From an archaeon (lineage in GTDB: Archaea; Iainarchaeota; Iainarchaeia; Iainarchaeales; Iainarchaeaceae), in assembly GCA_024653865.1 (NCBI GenBank), contig JANLHD010000033.1, positions 1 to 11,009 on the forward strand: 11,009 bases of DNA, written 5' to 3'. The notes under the pieces are model-generated. The model ran no database searches and was not told the origin of the DNA. It saw nothing but the letters and a program-made list of their open reading frames with translations. Below are positions 1 to 7,115 of the stretch, in pieces (position 1 is the first letter of the stretch; each line of letters opens with the position of its first letter). Made by a program: the position numbers and the translations under genes.

Positions 1-423
1 CCGCGCGAAACCCACCCATACATCAGTCCGGAAATAATAACCCAGCTTTCGCGCTCGAACAAGCTTCGCCTTGGCAACGTGAATGCGCGCAGGGATTTGA
101 CTTTCGTTTCGGACGCGGCCCAGGGCGCAATGGCCCTAATGAAAACCGATAAGGCGGTCGGGCAGGTATTCAACTCTGGCACGGGAATTGATTACAGCGT
201 GAGGGAAATGGCGGAGCACCTGGCGGAAGTGATGGGCGTTGGCAACATGGAAATTGTCCTCGACGAGGCGCGCCTAAGGCCGCTTGATGTCGAGAGGCTG
301 CAGGCCAATTACTTCAAGATACACCAGCTCACCGGATGGAAACCCAAAAAGAGTTTTTCCGACGGCCTAAAGGAAACGGTTGATTGGTTTTATGAAAACG
401 GAAAAAAATGGCCCTGGGAATAA
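1..423 (+). CDS. NDP-sugar epimerase/4,6-dehydratase, extended SDR family (3' part)
   Basis: The reading frame is open from base 1 to TAA at 421-423, giving 140 residues of a protein whose N-terminal two thirds lie outside the window. A GTG at 79 is internal, because the family similarity continues upstream of it. What is visible is the substrate-binding C-terminal part of an extended short-chain dehydrogenase: PRETHPYISPEI, then LGNVNARRDLTFVSDAAQGA, then a NSGTG segment, an RLRP basic motif, and the closing LTGWKPKKSFSDGLKETVDWF characteristic of nucleotide-sugar epimerases and dehydratases. The Rossmann glycine motif and the catalytic YxxxK are not in the window, so the exact reaction cannot be read. 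The next gene is a sugar aminotransferase that overlaps its 3' end by about 30 nt, which favours a 4,6-dehydratase making the keto-sugar that the aminotransferase consumes (LegB-like or GDP-mannose dehydratase-like). A plain 4-epimerase is the alternative. Confidence 0.85.
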   Translation, partial: PRETHPYISPEIITQLSRSNKLRLGNVNARRDLTFVSDAAQGAMALMKTDKAVGQVFNSGTGIDYSVREMAEHLAEVMGVGNMEIVLDEARLRPLDVERLQANYFKIHQLTGWKPKKSFSDGLKETVDWFYENGKKWPWE

Positions 424-1492
424 AATACCCATCTACGAGCCCTGGCTTTGCGGCAACGAACTCAAGTACTTGACTGAATGCGTCAAATCTTCGTGGGTTT
501 CATCAACCGGCCCCTTTGTCGACAAATTCGAAAAAGATTTCGCCTCCTATATCGGCGCAAAAAACGCGGTTTCAACAATGAACGGCACCGTCGCCCTTCA
601 CCTAGCGCTCGCGGCTTTTGGAATTGGCAAAGGCGACGAGGTAATTGTGCCCAACTTCACTTTCGTTGCGAGCGCAAGTTCCGTGCGGCACGCAAACGCC
701 ACGCCTGTGCTCGCCGACATCGACCCCCAAACCCTCAACATTCTTCCCGATGATATAGAAAAAAAAATCACTTCCCGCACAAAGGCAATAATGCCGGTGC
801 ATCTATATGGAAGGCCCGCACCCATGAAGGAGATAATGGAGATCGCACAAAAACACGGCCTCGTTGTGATTGAGGACGCGGCTGAAGCCCATGGCGCATC
901 CATAGGCAACAAAAAGGTAGGTTCAATAGGCCATGCCGGAGTTTTCAGCTTTTATGGGAACAAAATAATGACAACCGGGGAAGGCGGGATGCTGCTCACC
1001 AACGATGCAAAGATAGCGGAAAGGGCATGGGTCCTCAAAAACCATGGCGCTCCGCGCAACAAAAGGTATTGGCAAGATGAGGTGGGGTACAATTACCGCA
1101 TGACCAACATGCAGGCGGCACTCGGACTTGCCCAACTTGAAAGGGTGGAAGAAATCATTTCACGGAAAAGGAAAATTGCGGCACAATACAATTCGCTTCT
1201 TTCCGAAAAGGGGCTTGTGGTCCCTTCCGAGGAAAAGGGGACAAGAAACGTTTACTGGCTGAATTGGCTGATGGCGCAAACAGAGGAGTCAAAAACAAAA
1301 ATAGAAAAAGGCCTCGAACTTGCGGGCATTGAAACAAGGCCATTTTTTTACCCGCTCTCAATAATGCCGCCATTCAAGGGCCCCGGGTTTCCCAATTCGC
1401 TTTCAATTTACAGGCGCGGGCTTTGCCTGCCTTCGCATCCAACCTTAACATCCGCGCAAGTGGAAAGAATAGCGGCCGCAATTAACCCATAA
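392..1492 (+). CDS. DegT/DnrJ/EryC1/StrS family PLP-dependent sugar aminotransferase
   Basis: A 366-residue protein of normal length for this family, which transfers an amino group from glutamate to a keto-sugar nucleotide in the cytoplasm. From the ATG at 392, the N-terminus carries IPIYEPWLCGNELKYL and the SSWVSSTGPFVDKFE segment typical of the family. EDAAEAHGA (about residues 161-169) contains the Asp that contacts the PLP ring nitrogen, and the motif FSFYGNKIMTTGEGGM holds the Schiff-base lysine at about residue 191. The NKxxTTGEGG wording resembles GDP-perosamine synthases more than the TTGGGG form I associate with LegC, but the substrate remains inferred. The start overlaps the dehydratase gene by 32 nt; a TTG at 380 in the same frame is the other possible start, and neither has a clear Shine-Dalgarno site. 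Translational coupling to the upstream dehydratase and the pathway logic (dehydratase then transaminase) agree. Confidence 0.9.
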   Translation: MKTEKNGPGNKIPIYEPWLCGNELKYLTECVKSSWVSSTGPFVDKFEKDFASYIGAKNAVSTMNGTVALHLALAAFGIGKGDEVIVPNFTFVASASSVRHANATPVLADIDPQTLNILPDDIEKKITSRTKAIMPVHLYGRPAPMKEIMEIAQKHGLVVIEDAAEAHGASIGNKKVGSIGHAGVFSFYGNKIMTTGEGGMLLTNDAKIAERAWVLKNHGAPRNKRYWQDEVGYNYRMTNMQAALGLAQLERVEEIISRKRKIAAQYNSLLSEKGLVVPSEEKGTRNVYWLNWLMAQTEESKTKIEKGLELAGIETRPFFYPLSIMPPFKGPGFPNSLSIYRRGLCLPSHPTLTSAQVERIAAAINP

Positions 1493-1530
1493 AAAAGGCG
1501 GTTTTGCGCAGTTTTGAGCCGTGTTGTACC

Positions 1531-1547
1531 AAATACTATTAAAAATG
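1531..1547 (+). promoter_or_regulatory. Candidate archaeal TATA-box promoter for the GT-C gene
   Basis: The 80-nt gap after the aminotransferase contains an AT-rich element (AAATACTATTAAAAATG) centred about 30 nt upstream of the ATG at 1573. No Shine-Dalgarno sequence precedes that ATG; the bases just before it read CCAATTAAATAGAAAATT. A TATA-like element at this distance without a ribosome binding site is the arrangement expected of a leaderless archaeal transcript starting at or near the ATG. The rest of the gap shows only short T runs (1501-1504, 1512-1515) and no clear hairpin. Confidence 0.35.
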
Positions 1548-1572
1548 CGCAAACCCAATTAAATAGAAAATT

Positions 1573-3063
1573 ATGGTTTTTGGTTCTTTCCTGCCCAAGG
1601 GTGATAGCCGGCTCGATAGCCGGCTCATTCTGGGCGTTGCGGCGGCTTTTGTTCTTATTCAACTCGTGTTTTTTCCGCACATGTACCTGGCGATTGACGA
1701 GCACGAGTACCTCAAAAACGCATCCCTCATTTCGCAGGGCGCGTTCGGTGAAACCAATCCAGGTTATGCATGCAGGTCCAATGTCTACAATGAGAACGGT
1801 TACATCTCAAATTACTTTATTGGGCGCTCGCTTTTTCTCCTCCCATTTCTCCCCTTCGGCTTCGATGCCATAATGCTTTCCGGCACATTCATCCACCTAA
1901 TCAACCTGCTCCTAATTGCTCTCTTGCTCTCGCGGCTTGGCGTGCGCAAAATCTATTCCCTGCTCTATCTTTTCTACCCGGTTCTTCTCTGGTCCTCGCG
2001 AACCCTCTACCCAGAACTTTTGGTCCTGACCGGCTTTCTTGCGGGAACATATTTTTACCTAGGGCAAAAAAACCGCGACTGGGTTTTGTCCGGCTTCTTT
2101 TTTGGCCTCTCCGTTCTTGCGAGGTACGATGCCATTTTCGGCCTTGTGGCATTTGCGATTCCCGCATTTTTTGCCGACAGGAAAAAATTCGCGCTCTTCC
2201 TCGCGGGCGCCGCCCCCATTGGGCTTTTGATTTTAACGTTCAATTCAGTTGCATATTCCGGCGCGCTGAATACCGGCTATGGTTCCGGCGTTGGCCTTCT
2301 TGCCTCGGTTCTCAAGGGAGTTATCGACATAGACCACATATTCTACGCAATAATTCTTTTGGTGTTCTACCCTTTGCTCCTCGCAAGCCCCTATCTTTCA
2401 AAGGGCTTTGTGCTCAAAAAAGAATTCGCCCTGCTGACAATTTTCTATTTTGTTCTTAATGCGAAGTTCACGAGTTTCCTTGCCTTCGACTTTTCCCTGC
2501 AATCCGCATTTGTTGCAAGGCTGCGCTACCTAATCCCCCTAATTGGGCTCCTCATGGTCCCGTATGCCTTCCTGATTTCTGAAACCCTTTCGCGCAAAAA
2601 AATCGAATTGCCAAAAAAAGCGATTTATGCCGTGATAATTTTAATGCTGGCCGGAGCGGCATTCGCGTCCTCGGAACACACAAAGCTCCTCGGAACACGC
2701 TCGGGCGTGCTTGATGAAATACGGGCGAATATTCCCGAAGGCTCAATTGTGATTGGCTCATCCGATGACTGCATTTTCTTCCAGAAAAACTTTTTCGGCG
2801 ACAGGAAATACTACAACGTCGACCTCGGGCAGGACCTTGCCACAAACCCGGAGAAGATTTCCCTAGAAAGCCTTAGGGGAAAAAACACGTATGTGCTCGA
2901 ACTGCGCTACGGCCACCGCTCCGCAAATACGGGCGAGCGCCAGGACATAGTGGATGCCGAACGCGCGAAAATGTCGGATTTTATAGAGGCCAACAAAGGT
3001 TCGCTCGAATTAATTTATGAGTCGTCCTCCCCAAATCAAGTCGCAATTTACAGGTGGGATTGA
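1573..3063 (+). CDS. Polytopic membrane glycosyltransferase, GT-C fold (GT39/ArnT/PMT-like)
   Basis: A 496-residue integral membrane protein. About nine to eleven hydrophobic segments can be seen, roughly at residues 19-37, 100-120, 127-163 (two), 170-200, 206-226, 256-273, 285-305, 318-338 and 348-366. A soluble C-terminal domain (about 367-496) follows, presumably extracytoplasmic. After the first membrane segment comes IDEHEYLKNA (DE at 42-43), which matches in position the acidic first-loop motif of GT-C enzymes. SRTLYPELL and the LSGFFFGLSVLARYD segment are also typical of the GT39/ArnT group. Such enzymes take a sugar from a polyprenyl-phosphate carrier and transfer it outside the membrane to a lipid, glycan or protein. 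The acceptor is unknown. The ATG at 1573 is preceded by a TATA-like element and no ribosome site. Its stop (3061-3063) directly abuts the ATG of the following GT2 gene. A 12-bp tandem duplication near the start encodes DSRLDSRL. Confidence 0.75.
   Translation: MVFGSFLPKGDSRLDSRLILGVAAAFVLIQLVFFPHMYLAIDEHEYLKNASLISQGAFGETNPGYACRSNVYNENGYISNYFIGRSLFLLPFLPFGFDAIMLSGTFIHLINLLLIALLLSRLGVRKIYSLLYLFYPVLLWSSRTLYPELLVLTGFLAGTYFYLGQKNRDWVLSGFFFGLSVLARYDAIFGLVAFAIPAFFADRKKFALFLAGAAPIGLLILTFNSVAYSGALNTGYGSGVGLLASVLKGVIDIDHIFYAIILLVFYPLLLASPYLSKGFVLKKEFALLTIFYFVLNAKFTSFLAFDFSLQSAFVARLRYLIPLIGLLMVPYAFLISETLSRKKIELPKKAIYAVIILMLAGAAFASSEHTKLLGTRSGVLDEIRANIPEGSIVIGSSDDCIFFQKNFFGDRKYYNVDLGQDLATNPEKISLESLRGKNTYVLELRYGHRSANTGERQDIVDAERAKMSDFIEANKGSLELIYESSSPNQVAIYRWD
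1603..1626 (+). repeat. 12-bp perfect tandem duplication within the GT-C gene
   Basis: GATAGCCGGCTC occurs twice in a row (1603-1614 and 1615-1626), in frame, encoding DSRL-DSRL at residues 11-18 just before the first membrane helix. Each unit contains the palindrome AGCCGGCT. Confidence 0.9.
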
Positions 3064-4029
3064 ATGCCCCCGCAGGCAAGCGTTGTCACCGTGAGCAAGG
3101 ACCGCAAGGAGCTGCTCTCCAAAGAAATTGATGCGCTCATTGCACAAGATTACCCGAAAAACAGGTTCGAAATAATAGTTGTCGATGACGCGAGCCAAAA
3201 AGACGACCTCAAGGCTCTTGTTGAAGAGAAAAAAAAGAAATTCCAGGGCATTGTTTACCTTCGCCAACCCCCAAGCGGCCCGGCCGCGGGAAGGAACCTT
3301 GGCGCAAAAAACTCAGGTTCCCCGATAATTCTTTTTACGGACAACGATTGCATCCCGCGCCCGGGTTGGGTTAGGGAAATGGTCGCCGCATTTTCCGACA
3401 AAAATGTCGTTTGCGTTGAGGGCAAGATAGAAACCGATTTTCCCCGGCGCCTCTTTACGAATGCGCCCGAAAACCATTCCGGGGGGAGGTTCATGACCGC
3501 GAACATGGGTTTTCGCAAGCCCTTTTTCGATTCCGCGGGGGGCTTTAATGAATCCTTTGGTTTTTGGCGCGAGGACACAGAACTCGCGTTCCGTGCGATG
3601 GAAGCGGGCAAAGTGGTTTTTGCAAAAAAGGCGGTTGTTTACCATCCATTGCGCAAGGAACCCTGGCAGAACGTTTTCCGTTACCTGTCCTTTTTGCGCA
3701 ACGAGTGGCTGCTGCGCTCGCTCCACCCCAAAAAGTTCGCCCAATACGTGCTGCCCGAAGTGAAAAAGGACTTGCTCAAGGCCGCAGCAATATGGTTCGC
3801 TTTTGGCTTCGTGATTTTAACTTTTGCAATCGGATTCTATGAATATAGTTTGGTTGTTTTACTTGCGTTGTTGATTTCAACATTCGTAATTTTTTATTTG
3901 CGCAGGGATTTTGCAAAGCCAAAACTCGTCGACCAATTTTTTTACGCATTTCTTGTTCTGTGCAAATACCTAATGTACCCATTTTTCCTGGTCTACGGTT
4001 TTTTCGATGCATTGAGGGTGAAAAAGTGA
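3064..4029 (+). CDS. GT2 family glycosyltransferase with C-terminal membrane helices
   Basis: A 321-residue protein with a GT-A fold GT2 catalytic domain. ASVVTVSKDR opens the domain; VVDDAS (about 39-44) supplies the nucleotide-binding aspartates; GPAAGRNLGA (72-81) is followed by the metal-binding DxD motif as FTDNDC (91-96). FWREDTELAFRA places the catalytic-base type ED at 170-171. Three hydrophobic stretches at about 241-258, 260-278 and 292-312 suggest that it is anchored in the membrane with the catalytic domain in the cytoplasm. The donor and acceptor sugars cannot be deduced. A Shine-Dalgarno site GGTGGG (3053-3058) lies 5 nt before the ATG, which follows directly on the stop of the GT-C gene. 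The downstream GT4 start overlaps this gene's stop (GTGA). It resembles the minus-strand GT2 at 6125-7114 in sequence around the catalytic centre and in layout. Confidence 0.88.
   Translation: MPPQASVVTVSKDRKELLSKEIDALIAQDYPKNRFEIIVVDDASQKDDLKALVEEKKKKFQGIVYLRQPPSGPAAGRNLGAKNSGSPIILFTDNDCIPRPGWVREMVAAFSDKNVVCVEGKIETDFPRRLFTNAPENHSGGRFMTANMGFRKPFFDSAGGFNESFGFWREDTELAFRAMEAGKVVFAKKAVVYHPLRKEPWQNVFRYLSFLRNEWLLRSLHPKKFAQYVLPEVKKDLLKAAAIWFAFGFVILTFAIGFYEYSLVVLLALLISTFVIFYLRRDFAKPKLVDQFFYAFLVLCKYLMYPFFLVYGFFDALRVKK
4017..4021 (+). promoter_or_regulatory. Shine-Dalgarno site fixing a GTG start
   Basis: GGTGA lies 4 nt before the GTG at 4026, which overlaps the stop of the preceding GT2 gene (GTGA, 4026-4029). 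This selects 4026 over the in-frame upstream codon at 3960, and removes 22 residues that do not look like a glycosyltransferase N-terminus. Confidence 0.75.
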
Positions 4030-5027
4030 AATTATTCCTCTCCCACGCCGGCATTGGGGAAGTAACCGGCGGAGTGGAGGTCTATGCCCAGCACCTTGCA
4101 AGTGCGTTCCCGGACTTGAAACTGGTTGATTACCACTCCATCAAAAGCGAACTCGGCGACACATGGAACCCGCTCGTGCGCGAACCCGAACGCGCCAGGC
4201 TTTTGGGCGAACATGTTTCGCAAAAATTCCCCGATGCCGAGGCGGTTTTCACAAACGGCATGTTCTGCTGGAATCTCCCCCATAAAAACCAGTTCAACAT
4301 CATCCACGGCACCTATGCAGCATTTGCGCAATCGGCGATGCCAAAAACAAACCCGGACTATTGGCGCCTCAAATTTGTTTACAATAACTTCGAGAAAAAA
4401 GCCGCACAAAACGCCGGTGTCTGTGTCGCAAACTCAAGGCAAACCCAGGGGAACGCCAAAAAGTTCCTTGGCATTGACGCAAAAATAATTTACCCTCCAG
4501 TGGACCCTTTGGTTTTCAAACCCGACGGGCAAAAAAAGTGCGCTGAAAAACTCGGGTGGAGCGGGACAAACATCCTCTTTGTGGGAAGGCCGGAGCACGC
4601 CAAGGGCTTTGACCTCATAGAGGGTCTCGCGGAAAAAAATCCAGGGTGCAATTTCAAGTGCCTGCTCTCAAGGCCCTATTCCACAAACCAAAAAAACATC
4701 GAGGTCATTCCCGCGGTCGGGCACGCAAGCTTGCCGCTTTACTACAACGCCGCCGATGCCGTGCTTTTTCCCTCGCTATTTGAGGGATTCGGGCTTGTCA
4801 TTGCGGAGGCGCTCTCCTGCGGCAAAAAAATCGTGTGCCTAAACACCGGCATTGCCAACGAACTTGATTCGGGGAACATTTTTAGGGCAAAGCCAAGCAT
4901 CCCCTCGCTTGATTCAACCCTCAAGAGCTGCCTTCGCGCAAAAGAGCAGGATTCGCACGCCCTTGTTAAGGAAAAATTCTCGACAAAAAATTTTACACGA
5001 AAATGGAAAAGCCTACTTGGCCAATAA
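4026..5027 (+). CDS. GT4 family glycosyltransferase (GT-B fold)
   Basis: A 333-residue protein from the GTG at 4026. The N-terminus MKLFLSHAGIGEVTGGVEVYAQ has the glycine-rich GGVE loop that starts GT4 enzymes, and IIHGTYAAF (92-100) is the acceptor-side histidine motif. The second Rossmann domain begins around NILFVGRPEHAKGFDLI (182-198). LFEGFGLVIAEALSCG (251-266) carries the EX7E pair (E253 and E261) that binds the nucleotide-sugar donor in retaining GT4 enzymes. No membrane segment is present, so a cytoplasmic or peripheral membrane enzyme is expected. The start is coupled to the upstream GT2 by a 4-nt overlap. The protein is somewhat short for a GT4 (usually 350-400 residues), but both domains are visible. 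Its last 15 nt overlap the 3' end of the opposing GT4 gene. The sugar specificity is unknown. Confidence 0.87.
   Translation: MKLFLSHAGIGEVTGGVEVYAQHLASAFPDLKLVDYHSIKSELGDTWNPLVREPERARLLGEHVSQKFPDAEAVFTNGMFCWNLPHKNQFNIIHGTYAAFAQSAMPKTNPDYWRLKFVYNNFEKKAAQNAGVCVANSRQTQGNAKKFLGIDAKIIYPPVDPLVFKPDGQKKCAEKLGWSGTNILFVGRPEHAKGFDLIEGLAEKNPGCNFKCLLSRPYSTNQKNIEVIPAVGHASLPLYYNAADAVLFPSLFEGFGLVIAEALSCGKKIVCLNTGIANELDSGNIFRAKPSIPSLDSTLKSCLRAKEQDSHALVKEKFSTKNFTRKWKSLLGQ
4972..4990 (-). terminator. Possible poly-T terminator for the minus-strand string
   Basis: Read on the minus strand, two T runs (T6 at 4990-4985 and T5 at 4976-4972) follow 23-41 nt after the TAG stop at 5013-5015. Archaeal intrinsic termination can use T-rich tracts without a hairpin. 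The tract lies inside the coding end of the opposing gene. Confidence 0.25.
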
Positions 5028-6128
5028 GCGCCGATAAACCATTTCTGTTTTCTCCATTTTTCCCGCAAGTGAAAATTTTCCCGCCTTTGAAACCGCTTTG
5101 CGCGAGACTTTTTTCTTTTCCGCGGCGGCCATGTTCAAAACCGCCACAATTTTTTTAGCTGCATCCTCACTGTCCTCAAAGTAGGCGAAAAATCCGTTCT
5201 CTTTGTCATCGACAATCTCTGAATAACCCATGTTTTTCTCAACTATCGGCACGCACCCAGACGCCATTGCCTCCACAAGCGAAATCCCGAAACCCTCGTA
5301 CCTGGAAGCAGAAACATAATACTCCGATTCCGAATAAAGTTCCCTCACCCTTACCTCATCCGGGTCCAGGACAAATTCCACGCTATTCTCCAAACCCAAC
5401 TCTTTAGCCCTTTTTTTGTATTCGTTTAGCAGGCCTTCCCAATCCGTTCCCGCAATTATGAGGGAAAACTTTCCCTTGTTCGCTTTGGGCGCAATGCGCG
5501 CAACAGCGGCAAAAGTTTCCAAAAGCAAATCAATCCGCTTGTTTTTCGAAAACCTCCCGAGGAAGAGGAACGAACCGGGTTTTTTTGTGCCCGCCCTGAA
5601 ATCCGAAATATTTACCCCGTTCTCTATAAGCGCCGCGTGCTTCACTATTTTTTTGAAGAGCTGCAAATCGTTCCTGCTAACCGCGATTATTGCGTCCGCA
5701 AACCCGAGCAACATCCTTTGGATTGCGTGGAAATAAATTTTTTTCAAAAAGCCGATTGATTCCGTGTGGAAAATCCCCCCGTGCGTAGAAACAACAATTG
5801 GTTTTTTGTGCAGCCACTTGGTCGCAATCAAAAAATCCGAAAAAAATCCGATTCCATGCACGTGCACAATGTCGGCGCTTTTGATTTCTGAAAGCACGCC
5901 CAATGCAATTTTGTAATAATGCAAATCCAAAAAAGGAACCCTCCTTACCCGAACGCCATTTTCCGTGGATTGCTTTGGGAGCCTCGCCTTTGAATTCGCG
6001 CACCTCTCAAGGCACACAACCCACGCCTCATGGCCGCCGGCATTGAGGAGCCTGCACGTGTCCATCATTACCTTTTCCACGCCGCCTATGCAGGGCGAAA
6101 AATGGTTTCCCACATGCACTATTTTCAT
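5013..6128 (-). CDS. GT4 family glycosyltransferase (GT-B fold)
   Basis: A 371-residue protein translated from the ATG at 6128 to TAG at 5013-5015. MKIVHVGNHFSPCIGGVEKVM is a typical GT4 opening, with the GGVE donor/acceptor loop. HVHG (89-92) and VVSTHGGIF (112-120) form the N-domain core. FLFLGRFSKNKRIDLLL (187-203) starts the C-terminal Rossmann domain. ASRYEGFGISLVEAMASGCVP (274-294) contains EX7E as E278 and E286. The start is set by GGTG at 6134-6137, 5 nt upstream, and by a 4-nt ATGA overlap with the stop of the preceding GT2 gene; the open frame continues further upstream but there it only shadows the GT2 gene. This is the last gene of the minus-strand string and converges on the plus-strand GT4. 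A mannosyl- or glucosyltransferase role in glycan assembly is a guess from the family; the sequence gives no specificity. Confidence 0.9.
   Translation of the reverse strand: MKIVHVGNHFSPCIGGVEKVMMDTCRLLNAGGHEAWVVCLERCANSKARLPKQSTENGVRVRRVPFLDLHYYKIALGVLSEIKSADIVHVHGIGFFSDFLIATKWLHKKPIVVSTHGGIFHTESIGFLKKIYFHAIQRMLLGFADAIIAVSRNDLQLFKKIVKHAALIENGVNISDFRAGTKKPGSFLFLGRFSKNKRIDLLLETFAAVARIAPKANKGKFSLIIAGTDWEGLLNEYKKRAKELGLENSVEFVLDPDEVRVRELYSESEYYVSASRYEGFGISLVEAMASGCVPIVEKNMGYSEIVDDKENGFFAYFEDSEDAAKKIVAVLNMAAAEKKKVSRKAVSKAGKFSLAGKMEKTEMVYRRLLAK
5042..5061 (+). terminator. Possible T-rich terminator for the plus-strand string
   Basis: A pyrimidine-rich, T-rich stretch (T3, T4 and T5 runs) begins 15 nt after the TAA of the plus-strand GT4. 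It lies inside the opposing gene. No stable hairpin is evident, so this rests on T content alone. Confidence 0.2.
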
Positions 6129-7114
6129 TTCAGCACCTTTTTCAAAAAACCCGCCGGAAGCCCCAGCATGAACGCCGCGGTCCTCACCTGGATCATCACG
6201 AGCGAAAAAATGGACACAATAGGGTCCTGTTTTGCGTGCCACGCGGAAAGAAGAGTGAAAAAAGTCGCCAAAAACACCAAAATTGCGTTGCCAACAAGGA
6301 TTGCCTTCGCCGCAAGCGCAAAACCATACGCGTAAAGAATGGGAATTATGAAAAGAAGCGCAACCCCAACATACCCCGCAAGTATTTGTATTTTGAGACC
6401 GGGCGGCGTGTATGAATCCTTTAGGATTTTGTCCTTGTGCTTTGAGTACAAATTTATCCTATAAAATGCCCTGTAAAACTTCGTCCAAAAATATTTTTGC
6501 ACGCTATTCGGATGGGTGTGGTAAACAATCGCTGCGCGGTTGAACACGAGTTTTTTTCCGGATTTTGCGATTTTATAGCTAAGCTCCGGATCCTCCCCAG
6601 ATGCCTTCGGGAAACTCTCGTCAAATCCTTTTGCGCCAAAGAAAACCTCGCGCAGGTACGCGGCGGAGTAGCTACCCACCCAATCGAGTTTTTCCTTGTG
6701 CCTGTCCATGTAATCGTAGCGCTCCTCTATTTCCGCCTGCACGAACCTCGCCACGAGCGATTTTTGCCATGTTTTGTACGCCCCCTGCACTCCCGCGACT
6801 TTCGGGTCGGAAAAAGGCGCAATCATTTCCGTTAGCCAGTTTTTTTTTGCGATGCAATCCGCATCGGTGAACACAAGCACTTTTCCCTTCGCATTCTTGG
6901 CGCCAAGATTCCTTGCCTTTGCGGGTCCTGCGTTTTTTTGCGAAAAAACCTTTGCGCCCTCTTTTTGCGCGATTTTTTTGGTCTCATCTGATGAACCGTC
7001 ATCGACGACAATGACCTCGAATTTGCCCTTGAACTTTTGCCCCATGAGTGCGGCCACGCATTGCGCGATCGTTTTTTGCGAATTGTACGCCGGAACGATA
7101 ACGCTGGCGTCCAA
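6125..7114 (-). CDS. GT2 family glycosyltransferase with C-terminal membrane helices
   Basis: A 329-residue protein. ASVIVPAYNSQKTIAQC opens the GT-A domain, VVDDGSSDET (36-45) binds the nucleotide, GPAKARNLGAKN (63-74) leads to the DxD motif FTDADC (82-87), and SGEDPELSYK carries ED at 174-175. Hydrophobic segments at about 245-263, 265-290 and 299-320 predict a membrane-anchored C-terminus, with catalysis at the cytoplasmic face. The initiator is TTG at 7114: an in-frame TGA lies three codons upstream, the next ATG would delete the first strand, and a strong AAGGTGA site precedes the TTG. Only 1 nt separates it from the stop of the methyltransferase, and its own stop overlaps the following GT4 start (ATGA). 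The region around the DxD is clearly similar to the plus-strand GT2 at 3064-4029 (shared RNLGAKN, FTD-DC, FSD). The donor and acceptor are unknown. Confidence 0.9.
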   Translation of the reverse strand: MDASVIVPAYNSQKTIAQCVAALMGQKFKGKFEVIVVDDGSSDETKKIAQKEGAKVFSQKNAGPAKARNLGAKNAKGKVLVFTDADCIAKKNWLTEMIAPFSDPKVAGVQGAYKTWQKSLVARFVQAEIEERYDYMDRHKEKLDWVGSYSAAYLREVFFGAKGFDESFPKASGEDPELSYKIAKSGKKLVFNRAAIVYHTHPNSVQKYFWTKFYRAFYRINLYSKHKDKILKDSYTPPGLKIQILAGYVGVALLFIIPILYAYGFALAAKAILVGNAILVFLATFFTLLSAWHAKQDPIVSIFSLVMIQVRTAAFMLGLPAGFLKKVLK

Positions 7115-7115
7115 A

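Noticed and set aside
3313..3744. A 143-codon minus-strand open frame opposite the plus-strand GT2
   Set aside because: Antisense to a gene with intact DxD and ED motifs; its composition is what the reverse frame of that gene gives.
6129..6242. N-terminal extension of the minus-strand GT4 to position 6242
   Set aside because: The extra 38 residues are the GT2 gene read in another frame; the ATG at 6128 has a ribosome site and begins the standard GT4 sequence.
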